Source: Bacillota bacterium (GTDB lineage Bacteria; Bacillota; Clostridia; Acetivibrionales; DSM-1351). From it: a stretch of 12,670 nucleotides of DNA. The position numbers were made by a program, and so were the translations under genes. Positions within the stretch are counted from its first letter, which is position 1. Each line of letters begins with the position of its first letter. Positions 1 to 6,953 of this stretch are shown here, piece after piece. The notes beneath the pieces are model-generated. The model had not been told where the DNA came from, made no database searches, and saw only the letters and a list, made by a program, of their open reading frames with translations. The stretch spans positions 1-12,670 of the forward strand of contig JAEZRV010000040.1 of the NCBI GenBank assembly GCA_023444055.1, written 5' to 3'.

Positions 1-2
1 TA

Positions 3-77
3 TATAAGTGGCGGGTAGCACTTTGGTTATCAGGCGGTGAGAATATCTCCCGCCTCGATGAAACGCCGCTGATGTAA
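3..77 (+). CDS. Possible 3' end of an upstream gene (partial)
   Basis: Frame 3 is open from the window edge to a TAA at 75-77, giving about 24 residues that end in ENISRLDETPLM. A TGA follows closely and a hairpin terminator begins at the stop, the normal arrangement for a gene end. The stretch is clearly more GC-rich than the rest of the window, so it may be a better-conserved or foreign gene. I do not recognise the protein. The same bases can also fold (32-37 with 50-55, 39-41 with 47-49), so a structured RNA is the alternative. The fragment is too short for a firm call. Confidence 0.35.
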   Translation, partial: YKWRVALWLSGGENISRLDETPLM

Positions 78-112
78 TGAAATTTTTCTACAATCGAAAA
101 ATTTCATTTTGA
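76..112 (+). terminator. Hairpin terminator before deoC
   Basis: A perfect 13-bp inverted repeat (76-88 with 96-108) surrounds a 7-base loop and is followed by TTTTG. The stem is AT-rich and its second arm runs into the T stretch. AACGCC at 62-67 and GGCGTT at 118-123 could close an outer stem around it. It most simply ends the transcript of the upstream gene whose stop codon lies at 75-77, and separates it from deoC. Confidence 0.55.
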
Positions 113-174
113 ATCTAGGCGTTATAATAAACATTTATTCCTTAAAACTAGTGGTGTTTATTAAGGATAATGAC

Positions 175-203
175 TTGTATTTTCCAATTTAATTTATGAT
201 AAT
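175..203 (+). promoter_or_regulatory. deoC: Weak candidate promoter for deoC
   Basis: TTGTAT (175-180) and GATAAT (198-203) are separated by 17 bases, a fair sigma-A match downstream of the hairpin terminator and about 85 bases before the deoC start. A better -10 match, TATAAT at 271-276, directly abuts the Shine-Dalgarno sequence at 277-281 and would leave no leader, so it was not chosen. In AT-rich DNA such matches occur by chance. Confidence 0.3.
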
Positions 204-288
204 AAATATATAAGGAGCAATTAAGTTTATATTATGACTTATGAACTCTAATCATACTTATAAAATGTATTATAATGGAGGTTTTTAA

Positions 289-942
289 ATGATGATTGCA
301 GGTGTAATTGACCATACTGCATTAAAGGCAGATACTACTAAAGAACAAATAAGAGTTCTCTGTGAAGAAGCCATAGAGTTTGGATTTGCTTCAGTATGTG
401 TTAACCCATTTTACGTTAAACTTTGTAGCGAGCTTTTAAAAAATAATCCTGTAAAAGTATGTACTGTCATTGGTTTTCCTTTAGGTGCAACAACAACTGC
501 AGCAAAGGTTGCTGAAGCCAGTGAAGCAATTGAAAATGGAGCTAGAGAAGTAGACATGGTGATAAATGTTGGCGCAATAAAATCAGGAGATTTTGATTAT
601 GTAAAAAATGATGTAGAAGCTGTTGTTCAAGCCGCCAAAGGAAAAGCTCTTGTTAAGGTAATTCTCGAAACCTGCTTACTTACAGATGATGAAAAAATAA
701 TGTGCTGTAACATTTGTAAAGATGCAGGCGCGGATTTCGTTAAGACATCAACTGGATTTAGTACAGGTGGAGCTACAATTGAGGATGTTAAACTTATGAG
801 ATCTATAGTCAAGCCAAATCTAGGAGTAAAAGCATCTGGAGGCATAAGAGATTATAAAACCGCAAAGGCTATGGTTGATGCGGGTGCTAGTAGAATTGGT
901 GCAAGTGCTTCAATAGCAATAGTAAGCGAGGAAAAGGAATAG
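289..942 (+). CDS. deoC: Deoxyribose-phosphate aldolase
   Basis: A 217-residue class I aldolase that cleaves 2-deoxyribose 5-phosphate to glyceraldehyde 3-phosphate and acetaldehyde in cytoplasmic deoxynucleoside catabolism. The family signatures are clear: IDHTALKADTT near the start, VIGFPLGATTT at about 60-70, REVDMVINVGA with the proton-relay Asp89, FVKTSTGF with the Schiff-base Lys152, and GVKASGGIR with the second active-site Lys181. Length matches the roughly 220-residue Bacillus-type enzyme. GGAGG at 277-281 lies 7 bases before ATG 289; a second ATG at 292 is almost equally placed. The gene stands alone, without the usual deoxynucleoside-operon partners nearby. No hairpin terminator follows directly; the first good one is at 1261. 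Confidence 0.95.
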   Translation: MMIAGVIDHTALKADTTKEQIRVLCEEAIEFGFASVCVNPFYVKLCSELLKNNPVKVCTVIGFPLGATTTAAKVAEASEAIENGAREVDMVINVGAIKSGDFDYVKNDVEAVVQAAKGKALVKVILETCLLTDDEKIMCCNICKDAGADFVKTSTGFSTGGATIEDVKLMRSIVKPNLGVKASGGIRDYKTAKAMVDAGASRIGASASIAIVSEEKE

Positions 943-1030
943 AAATTCAAGGTTCAGAATTATTGTATTACTTAGCTTTCCCATATATAGCTTTTAGAGA
1001 CTCCAATAGATAACAGGAATATGTGTAATA

Positions 1031-1509
1031 TGTTGATTTGATGTGGATAATAATCTGCATACAGAACATGTTATCCACAGAAAACCTATATATTGTGCAT
1101 AAATATGTTGATAATTCTAAATATATGGGGATAACCTGTGAGGTATTTATTTATCATTTGAGGATAATATGTGAATGTTTCACTGATATAAGCAAAGGAA
1201 TAAGTAGTTTACAGTTAATTCCTTTAGAAATAGATAGGTATAGTTAATTCGTGTAATAGAAATAGTGTAAGTATACAACTTGTTTGTTGTGGACTTACAC
1301 TATTTTGTTTAATTAATAAAGTTTGAAATAAAAATTTAGTTTTTGCATCAGTGAGAGATATATGTGTATATTGTTAATATAAGTGTGGATAAGTGATTTT
1401 AAAACAGAAGAGTATCCACAAAAACACTATATTTTGAGTATAAGGCTGTTGATAAAACTATATATATGTGGATAGTTTGTGATTTTTCTAATGTTAGTCC
1501 TGTAGATAA
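1031..1509. other. DnaA-box cluster in an intergenic region
   Basis: The gene-free stretch 943-1566 holds many copies of the DnaA box TTATCCACA. Exact matches to TTATNCACA lie at 1042-1050 (-), 1071-1079 (+), 1094-1102 (-) and 1384-1392 (-). Copies one base off TTATCCACA lie at 1106-1114, 1126-1134, 1159-1167, 1447-1455, 1467-1475 and 1501-1509 (all -) and 1412-1420 (+). That is eleven sites in under 500 bases, in two groups (1042-1167 and 1384-1509) around a hairpin at 1261-1304. Such clusters mark replication origins or DnaA-titrating sites like E. coli datA and the B. subtilis DnaA-box clusters. dnaA, dnaN, rpmH and rep genes are not in view, so a titration or regulatory site seems likelier than oriC. 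Confidence 0.75.
1261..1310 (+). terminator. Long hairpin, terminator-like, between the two DnaA-box groups
   Basis: A perfect 12-bp stem (1261-1272 with 1293-1304) carries an inner 5-bp stem (1275-1279 with 1286-1290) and a 6-base loop. TTTTGTTT follows on the plus strand, as in a Rho-independent terminator; the minus-strand side has a poorer T tract. It could end a long deoC transcript or a short RNA from the DnaA-box region, or act as a boundary between the two box groups. Confidence 0.5.
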
Positions 1510-1566
1510 TATTTAAAGCTTTATGCATTAAACTTCGCATATAATTCTACCACACCAATAGATTTT

Positions 1567-4026
1567 TTATGTCCGAAGCTTGAGTTTTTTCTTATAAATT
1601 ATAAATGAATATAGAATTAATATACTGATGATACCTAAAGCAGATGTAAATATCCCTTGATTTAGGTATGGATACAATAGATTAATTTCGGTATGTTTTT
1701 TTGTAACTACCAGTAAATTATTCACATTTTTAATGCTATTATCAGCTGTAAAATTGTCCTGGTATGCAATAGTAGTATTTACACCTTCTGCAGGTGTATC
1801 AATAATGATCTTATCTTTTTTATAGGTGACATTAATGTCTACTAGTTCTCTGGCAGGTAATTCATTTTCTTTAACTTGAAGTATGTCAGATATTATATTC
1901 ATAACTTCATTATCTCCGGTTTGCATAGCATGATACAGGATGTTTAAACCCATAAAAATAATATTTTTATCATCATTAGTTCCTATAAAAGCTAGGTCTT
2001 GGTCTAAATATGTAAACTTTCCTATTGGGTTTTCCACATTATCTAGATACACTGTGTTCCAGTTGGAATATTCTTCAGCAAAATTTTCATGCAAAATAGT
2101 ATTGCCTTTATATGATAAATTAGGGTATTCGGTTTTAAAAGAGATAGTCTGTGAAGTTACATCTAAAAATGTCATGCGGTTTGTTATTTTATCTACAGGA
2201 AGCTTATTGATATCAATAACAACCTTAACGCCTATATTACCTAATTTGCGAACAATACTCTCAGCTGATTGTCTATTATTATATATAAAGTCTGATAAAT
2301 AGATGACTTTATATTTTGACAATTCATCAAAGTTATAGTCCTCAATATTATCAGAGTCCCCAGATGTAAACATAGGGTAGCATAATGTTATTTGTGAAGC
2401 GGCCCTGCCTATGGCTAAACCTTCATAATTTGTTATTACTCCGAAAGAATCTGATGTTTCTCTATGGAAAACAAATGTCTGCTTAGTTTCTTGATAAAGC
2501 TTATATTGAGAGCTTGTAGCTGCTTGAATTAATTCGTTATAATTTTTATTTGACATATTTATTAGCTCTTTTTTTACTATAACGGTATCATTACCTAATT
2601 CGATGCATCTATCGAACATATAATCAAAATATCCACATTCAAGAGCAGTATTAAGCATTACAATGTTTGTAGAGGTTGACGCACCTTGCCAAGCCCATCC
2701 GTAGGTATACTTTGTGGCATTATCGCCTTCACACAGCTCCCAGGATGGATATGAGCCATTAGTACTTAAATCCATAAGTGCAACTCTTTGCTCTGTTATT
2801 TCTTTTGCTATTTTAAGCTCATTGTCGGTCTTAATGGATAGTTGAGTATAATAACGTGAGAAATCAAAAGACGGTATACAATCAATTACTAGAATTATAG
2901 AAAGTACTATCATTAAATAGCGTTTACATTTTTTCCACTCAATTAGAGAACAGAAGAATAATGCATATGCTATTGGAGCAAAACGTCTCATCCATAAAAT
3001 TTGGCTTAGAGGCAGCTTGGATAAGAAAGGCATAGCCGCAGTGGTAGTGGCTAGTAATATAATGATTGAAGTGTAAAAACCAGCTTTTTCTTTTTTATTT
3101 GAAAGTAGAATTCCAATTATAGATATTATAGCTACAGAAATTCCATAATAAAAAGTATCAATAATACCTGTGATTCGGTTAAGTGGATTTAAAGACAAAC
3201 TAAGTGGAGCACTTAATAAATTCATGACTTCAGCATTTGCTGCAGAATCCATACCAACTAATCCTCCGATGAGTGCCGGATAAAGCCATATACCACATAA
3301 TGCGAAGGACAATATCATTCCTATAAGTGCATAAATAGGGCGCAAAACCTTTTTGGTATAAATCGAGTATATTGTAAGAAATATAAACGAGCCGATTCCT
3401 ATCATTGCTGCTACCATAACGTGGCATAGCGTTGATATACACAATAATAGTATAATTGCAAAAAGCGATGCATCTTTTTCTACTTCAACAAATCTCCATA
3501 AGAAATATACCAGATATGGAAGCAGTATTGCTATAATCATTCTAGGTAAATTACCTTCGCAAAAAAATATTCTAAAATTTTCAGGCATAAAAAACCATAT
3601 AGTCCCCAAAAAAGAACATAATACAATTCTTCCAGAGGATATTCCCCAAAGCAGCCAGCCTATACTCCCAACAAAAAATGATAATGCTGTAAACAAATAA
3701 TAGGCATTTATTATGTCTCCGCCGGTAATGTATTGGAGGCCAGCCATAAGGTAATATGGAAGAGGCGCCCAGTATCGGAAGGGCTGAACTCCGTTATACC
3801 AAAGGTCTGTGTATAATGGGTAGTAGTTGCCATTTTTTATGTTCTGATACATTAAATCGGATTTAAATAGATGACCCCACATATCATTTCCAGATGCAAA
3901 ATATCTGTTAGATTTCATTATGTACATTAAAATAATTGAAATAAGAGCAAAAAAAGCTATAAATGCAATGACCCCAATTATATACTTTGTGTTGATTTTT
4001 TCTTTTGAAATAGTTGATTTTTCCAT
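1567..4026 (-). CDS. Large GT-C-like membrane protein, PTPS_related family
   Basis: An 819-residue membrane protein. One helix at about 15-37 is followed by an outer loop with GNDMWGHLFKSD (Asp48, His52) and QPFRYWAPLPYY at 81-92. This acidic first loop and the G-P-x-R/F-Y-x-P-L pattern are typical of the family Pfam calls PTPS_related (PF10131, from memory) and of GT-C glycosyltransferases that take sugar from a polyprenyl phosphate. About ten further helices run to residue 385. An extracytoplasmic part follows, with a Rossmann- or amidotransferase-like stretch at about 565-715 (YKVIYLSDF, GVKVVIDI), and a last helix at about 794-811 with a basic tail. GAGG lies 8 bases before the ATG. It is the last gene of the run, 28 bases after the PTPS-like gene. 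Likely role: final glycosyl transfer outside the membrane. The family call is firm; the reaction is inferred. Confidence 0.8.
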   Translation of the reverse strand: MEKSTISKEKINTKYIIGVIAFIAFFALISIILMYIMKSNRYFASGNDMWGHLFKSDLMYQNIKNGNYYPLYTDLWYNGVQPFRYWAPLPYYLMAGLQYITGGDIINAYYLFTALSFFVGSIGWLLWGISSGRIVLCSFLGTIWFFMPENFRIFFCEGNLPRMIIAILLPYLVYFLWRFVEVEKDASLFAIILLLCISTLCHVMVAAMIGIGSFIFLTIYSIYTKKVLRPIYALIGMILSFALCGIWLYPALIGGLVGMDSAANAEVMNLLSAPLSLSLNPLNRITGIIDTFYYGISVAIISIIGILLSNKKEKAGFYTSIIILLATTTAAMPFLSKLPLSQILWMRRFAPIAYALFFCSLIEWKKCKRYLMIVLSIILVIDCIPSFDFSRYYTQLSIKTDNELKIAKEITEQRVALMDLSTNGSYPSWELCEGDNATKYTYGWAWQGASTSTNIVMLNTALECGYFDYMFDRCIELGNDTVIVKKELINMSNKNYNELIQAATSSQYKLYQETKQTFVFHRETSDSFGVITNYEGLAIGRAASQITLCYPMFTSGDSDNIEDYNFDELSKYKVIYLSDFIYNNRQSAESIVRKLGNIGVKVVIDINKLPVDKITNRMTFLDVTSQTISFKTEYPNLSYKGNTILHENFAEEYSNWNTVYLDNVENPIGKFTYLDQDLAFIGTNDDKNIIFMGLNILYHAMQTGDNEVMNIISDILQVKENELPARELVDINVTYKKDKIIIDTPAEGVNTTIAYQDNFTADNSIKNVNNLLVVTKKHTEINLLYPYLNQGIFTSALGIISILILYSFIIYKKKLKLRT

Positions 4027-4054
4027 GAAAATACCTCAAGAATAATAATATTAA

Positions 4055-4558
4055 TTATTTGCCTCTTAATACTTTTTCAATAATGCTATCTGCAAGAGAG
4101 TCTGCAGTTAGTGCGAAGTTCTTATGAAATTGCTCGTATTGTAACCTCTGTGAATCAACACTATCCATATTTGTATCACCGTCTTCAGAGAGAAGATTAA
4201 TTACATATGATCGGGTAGGTGTTTCACCAATTTCAATGAGTAATAGAATCCAACCCTCATTATTAACCAATTCACGAATTCTGTCTTTAAAGTAAGTACA
4301 CATATGCTCCAAAGTAGGATTTAATGTATTAAATGGTTCAACGTCATTGATAAATTTATCTTGATACACATTTAATAGAGCTTCTATCTGTGATTCAATG
4401 GAAGTAAATTTAACAAAATCATCTCGCATTTTTAATAGATGAATAGAGATTTCCCATGTGTGGGTGTGTCTACTACCAAGTTCTCCGTTAATATATATCG
4501 AATGACTTGCATTTAAATAGAATTTAAATTTGTATTGCTGATGTTTTTTTGAACTCAT
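4055..4558 (-). CDS. 6-pyruvoyl-tetrahydropterin synthase-like protein (copy 2)
   Basis: A 167-residue protein of the T-fold PTPS/QueD type, in the variant known from exosortase G loci (TIGR03112, from memory). The zinc-ligand pattern is kept: NASHS with His19, and RHTHTWEI with His31 and His33. PTLEHM at 81-86 and IEIGETPTRSY at 109-118 match the usual PTxE and ET motifs. The catalytic Cys that normally sits just before the HxH motif is missing (GELGSR instead), so true pterin synthesis is doubtful. About 45 extra residues at the C-terminus, partly helical, are absent from copy 1 at 9694-10098. GAGGAAA precedes the ATG. It lies 9 bases after the GtrA-like gene and next to the GT-C gene, which suggests a cytoplasmic helper or binding role in the same pathway; its ligand is unknown. 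Confidence 0.8.
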   Translation of the reverse strand: MSSKKHQQYKFKFYLNASHSIYINGELGSRHTHTWEISIHLLKMRDDFVKFTSIESQIEALLNVYQDKFINDVEPFNTLNPTLEHMCTYFKDRIRELVNNEGWILLLIEIGETPTRSYVINLLSEDGDTNMDSVDSQRLQYEQFHKNFALTADSLADSIIEKVLRGK

Positions 4559-4567
4559 AAGATTTCC

Positions 4568-4981
4568 TCACTTTTTAACGATTCCGTATAGGAATTTTCT
4601 TAGGTAATATAATGCAAAAAATGGTACCACTATAGATAACCCTTTGCTAAGTAAAAAATTTATATTATTATTGAATGTAATAAATAAATAGTACATTCCT
4701 ATATAAATTAATAGGTCGGCTAAGCATAAACCAAATAAAAAAGTGGCAAAATATATAAAAAATCCTCTCGCACCGTATTCAGAATCAAATACTGATTTAG
4801 ATGCTAGTAAATAATGTATTATAAATCCAACAAGTATGCCGAATGTATTAGCACCTAAAATATTAATTTTAAATAAATTATGAAGTATCCAAACAATAGT
4901 TACATCTATTATAGTTACCCAAATTGAATAACCAAAATATTTTAGTAATGGAGACTTTTTGCATGCTGATAAAAGTAACAC
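4568..4981 (-). CDS. GtrA-like membrane protein
   Basis: A 137-residue protein with four predicted helices and the features of the GtrA/DPMS family: LLKYFGYSIWVTIIDVTIVW in helix 1, GFIIHYLLASKSVFDS at about 52-67 where the family has its N-F-x-x-N-x-x-W/S-V-F pattern, two later helices, and a basic end (RKFLYGIVKK). GtrA proteins are thought to flip, or help flip, polyprenyl-phosphate sugars and are often encoded beside a DPM1-like transferase, as here (6174-6953). The start is GTG at 4981; no ATG fits, a stop lies further upstream in frame, and AAGGAT sits 12 bases before it, overlapping the end of the previous gene. The gap to that gene is 8 bases. The family assignment is good; the flippase role is inferred. 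Confidence 0.8.
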   Translation of the reverse strand: MLLLSACKKSPLLKYFGYSIWVTIIDVTIVWILHNLFKINILGANTFGILVGFIIHYLLASKSVFDSEYGARGFFIYFATFLFGLCLADLLIYIGMYYLFITFNNNINFLLSKGLSIVVPFFALYYLRKFLYGIVKK

Positions 4982-4989
4982 AGGTATAT

Positions 4990-6159
4990 TTATATCCTTT
5001 CCTTTATATTATCTTTAGATGTTATTAAGTTCTCGTACTCAAAGTTATCAATGGGCGTGTCTTGCTCAAATAAACATGTAGTTACATCAGATTCCACAGA
5101 AGTATGAAATTTATTTAATATACAAGAACAAGATTTTATAAGCTTTAATTGTAAATCTTTTGCTAATTTATACTCTGTCATAAAAAGTAATATAGTTAGT
5201 TGGTTATCATGGGTTCTAGCTACAATACTTTTATTAGGTAGCAACTTTTGAAGTTTAGGAGCTAACTCTGATACTAGGGCATCATAGGTTATGCTTTCAG
5301 AATAATGCATATTAATAACTATTGTGCTAATCGGAAAAAGCTTTGGATTATTAGTCTTTCTAAGCAACGCATCCATAACCTTTTGGCTATAGATGTTAGT
5401 ATTCTCATCATACAGAGTATCCGATTCTAATCCTACTGTAGTAAGTTTTTCTATTTCTAGATTTTTAGCTTGTACTATTTTTTTTAGTATCAGAATGTCT
5501 TCATTTTTCTTGTTAATAATTATTAGTATCATTACAATAGAAGAAAATAGAATCAAACATATTGCTACCATTGTAATAAGCGAATAGGAATTATGTTTGA
5601 ATATTCCCCCTGTATCTAATATAAAATTTTCTGTTGTGCACATGCCAATAGAATAGGTTGCCCCATCTACTTCAAAAAATGATACGGATGCCAATTTTAG
5701 TCCCTTTGCTTTAGACTCAGAAAATAAAACAGATCCATTTTTTCTTTGATAAAATAATGTGGCCAGAGCATCAATATTTTCTCCGTCAGAAATTTTAAAG
5801 GACTGTATTACTTTGTCTATATTTATAATTTTTAATTGGCTCGTTTCATTATCATTTTTATAAAATAATATTTTATTATTTTTAACAAATAACCAGTAAC
5901 GACTGCCAGATGTTTCTGCATTCTTAATAATTTCATCAATTACGTCTTGTTCAGTGCCAGAATATACAGTAAGCATATTATTAGCTTGTCTACTAATTTG
6001 CGACACTAAAAGTTCCTGTTGATTTCCAAAACTTCTTGTGAAGGCTTCCTGATTTTGCTTGAGAACATTTGTTTCAAATATAATGGCGGCAGCACAGAAG
6101 AAAAAAGAAATTATTATAATAGCTATAAACATTGGTCTCTTATGGAGTAATATGTGCAT
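4990..6159 (-). CDS. Two-pass membrane protein with degenerate GGDEF-like domain
   Basis: A 389-residue protein with helix 1 at about 10-28, an extracytoplasmic region of about 160 residues, helix 2 at about 193-216, a short coiled coil (217-242), and a cytoplasmic domain at about 248-365. That domain follows the GGDEF layout: LYDENTNIYSQKVMDALL in place of the D-x-L-T-x-L-x-N-R entry, FPISTIVINMH as the first strand, and SIVARTHDNQLTILLF where active enzymes have the VARxGGDEF strand-loop. The signature is reduced to THDNQ (316-320), so cyclic-di-GMP synthesis is not expected. The outer part may be a small-molecule sensor. It starts 14 bases after the DPM1-like gene with AAAGGGTG before the ATG. 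A role as a regulator or scaffold of glycan synthesis is inference; the GGDEF relation is by eye and distant. Confidence 0.65.
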   Translation of the reverse strand: MHILLHKRPMFIAIIIISFFFCAAAIIFETNVLKQNQEAFTRSFGNQQELLVSQISRQANNMLTVYSGTEQDVIDEIIKNAETSGSRYWLFVKNNKILFYKNDNETSQLKIINIDKVIQSFKISDGENIDALATLFYQRKNGSVLFSESKAKGLKLASVSFFEVDGATYSIGMCTTENFILDTGGIFKHNSYSLITMVAICLILFSSIVMILIIINKKNEDILILKKIVQAKNLEIEKLTTVGLESDTLYDENTNIYSQKVMDALLRKTNNPKLFPISTIVINMHYSESITYDALVSELAPKLQKLLPNKSIVARTHDNQLTILLFMTEYKLAKDLQLKLIKSCSCILNKFHTSVESDVTTCLFEQDTPIDNFEYENLITSKDNIKERI

Positions 6160-6173
6160 ATGGTATACACCCT

Positions 6174-6953
6174 TTATCTTTTAATTTTTAATGTTCTTAA
6201 TCTAAATACAAGTTTAATGCTACTAATAGAGGTTTTAAAAACATTCATTTTGCTTTGCCCCTGTTTATAATCATATCTCAATTCGAAAGGGATTTCTTTA
6301 AAGCGGGCATCTAAAATATTAAGCTTATACAGGAGCTCAGCCATGCACGAAAACCCTGTTTCTTCTATTATTTTATTGCCAAAATGGTCAAAAGCTTTGC
6401 TTAGTATTTCATAACTGTACAAACGATAACCACAAGTATAATCTTTAACATCGTTTACATTAAGTAAGATTCTGTAAACAAATTTTGCGCAATTACTTGC
6501 TAAGACACGATATTTTGAAAGTCCATGTATTTTAGAACCTTTTCGATATCTGGATGCTATTACAACGTCAACAGTTCCAGTTTTATTACCTAACTGGACT
6601 TCCTCTAGCATATCTAAAATATATTTTGGCTCATGGGTATTGTCGCAATCCATTATACAAGCGTATGTACACTTAGGACGATCTTTTACTACATATGTAA
6701 TGGAAGTTTTTACTGCTTCACCCAGTCCTTTGTTTTGAATATGATTTATAAGTGTAAAATTAGTGTATTTTTGCTCTAATATTTCACAAATATTCTTTGT
6801 TTTATCGCTACTACCATCATTTATAACTACAATTTTTAGAGACAAAGCATATGTATCTCTTATAGGTATTCTAACCCTCTGCCATCGCTCAATTAAAGCT
6901 TCTATATTTTCCTCCTCGTTATATGCTGGTAACAATACTGTTAACTCATTCAT
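6174..6953 (-). CDS. DPM1-like polyprenyl-phosphate sugar transferase (GT2)
   Basis: A 259-residue GT-A fold family 2 glycosyltransferase of the dolichol-phosphate mannose synthase type. Motifs in order: LLPAYNEEENI at 7-17, VVINDGSSDKT at 42-52, NKGLGEAV at 74-81, the metal-binding MDCDNTHEP with Asp102 and Asp104, and ASRYRKGS at 133-140. There is no membrane helix, so it resembles the soluble DPM1 class and probably acts at the inner membrane face, moving a sugar from a nucleotide donor to undecaprenyl phosphate. The start overlaps the end of the upstream glycosyltransferase gene by 8 bases, with AGGTG ahead of it, which points to translational coupling. With the GtrA-like and GT-C proteins it forms a coherent lipid-sugar module. 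The sugar cannot be told from sequence. Confidence 0.85.
   Translation of the reverse strand: MNELTVLLPAYNEEENIEALIERWQRVRIPIRDTYALSLKIVVINDGSSDKTKNICEILEQKYTNFTLINHIQNKGLGEAVKTSITYVVKDRPKCTYACIMDCDNTHEPKYILDMLEEVQLGNKTGTVDVVIASRYRKGSKIHGLSKYRVLASNCAKFVYRILLNVNDVKDYTCGYRLYSYEILSKAFDHFGNKIIEETGFSCMAELLYKLNILDARFKEIPFELRYDYKQGQSKMNVFKTSISSIKLVFRLRTLKIKR

Noticed and set aside
1038..1247. A 69-codon open frame on the plus strand
   Set aside because: It has no ribosome binding site, is composed of the DnaA-box repeats, and the protein looks random; the DNA is better explained as a DnaA-box cluster.
1031..1509. The chromosomal oriC or a plasmid origin
   Set aside because: No dnaA, dnaN, rpmH, rep or iteron-plasmid genes flank the cluster, and the neighbours are ordinary chromosomal genes; left as a possibility only.
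4990..6159. An active diguanylate cyclase
   Set aside because: The signature loop reads THDNQ, without the glycines and acidic residues needed for catalysis.
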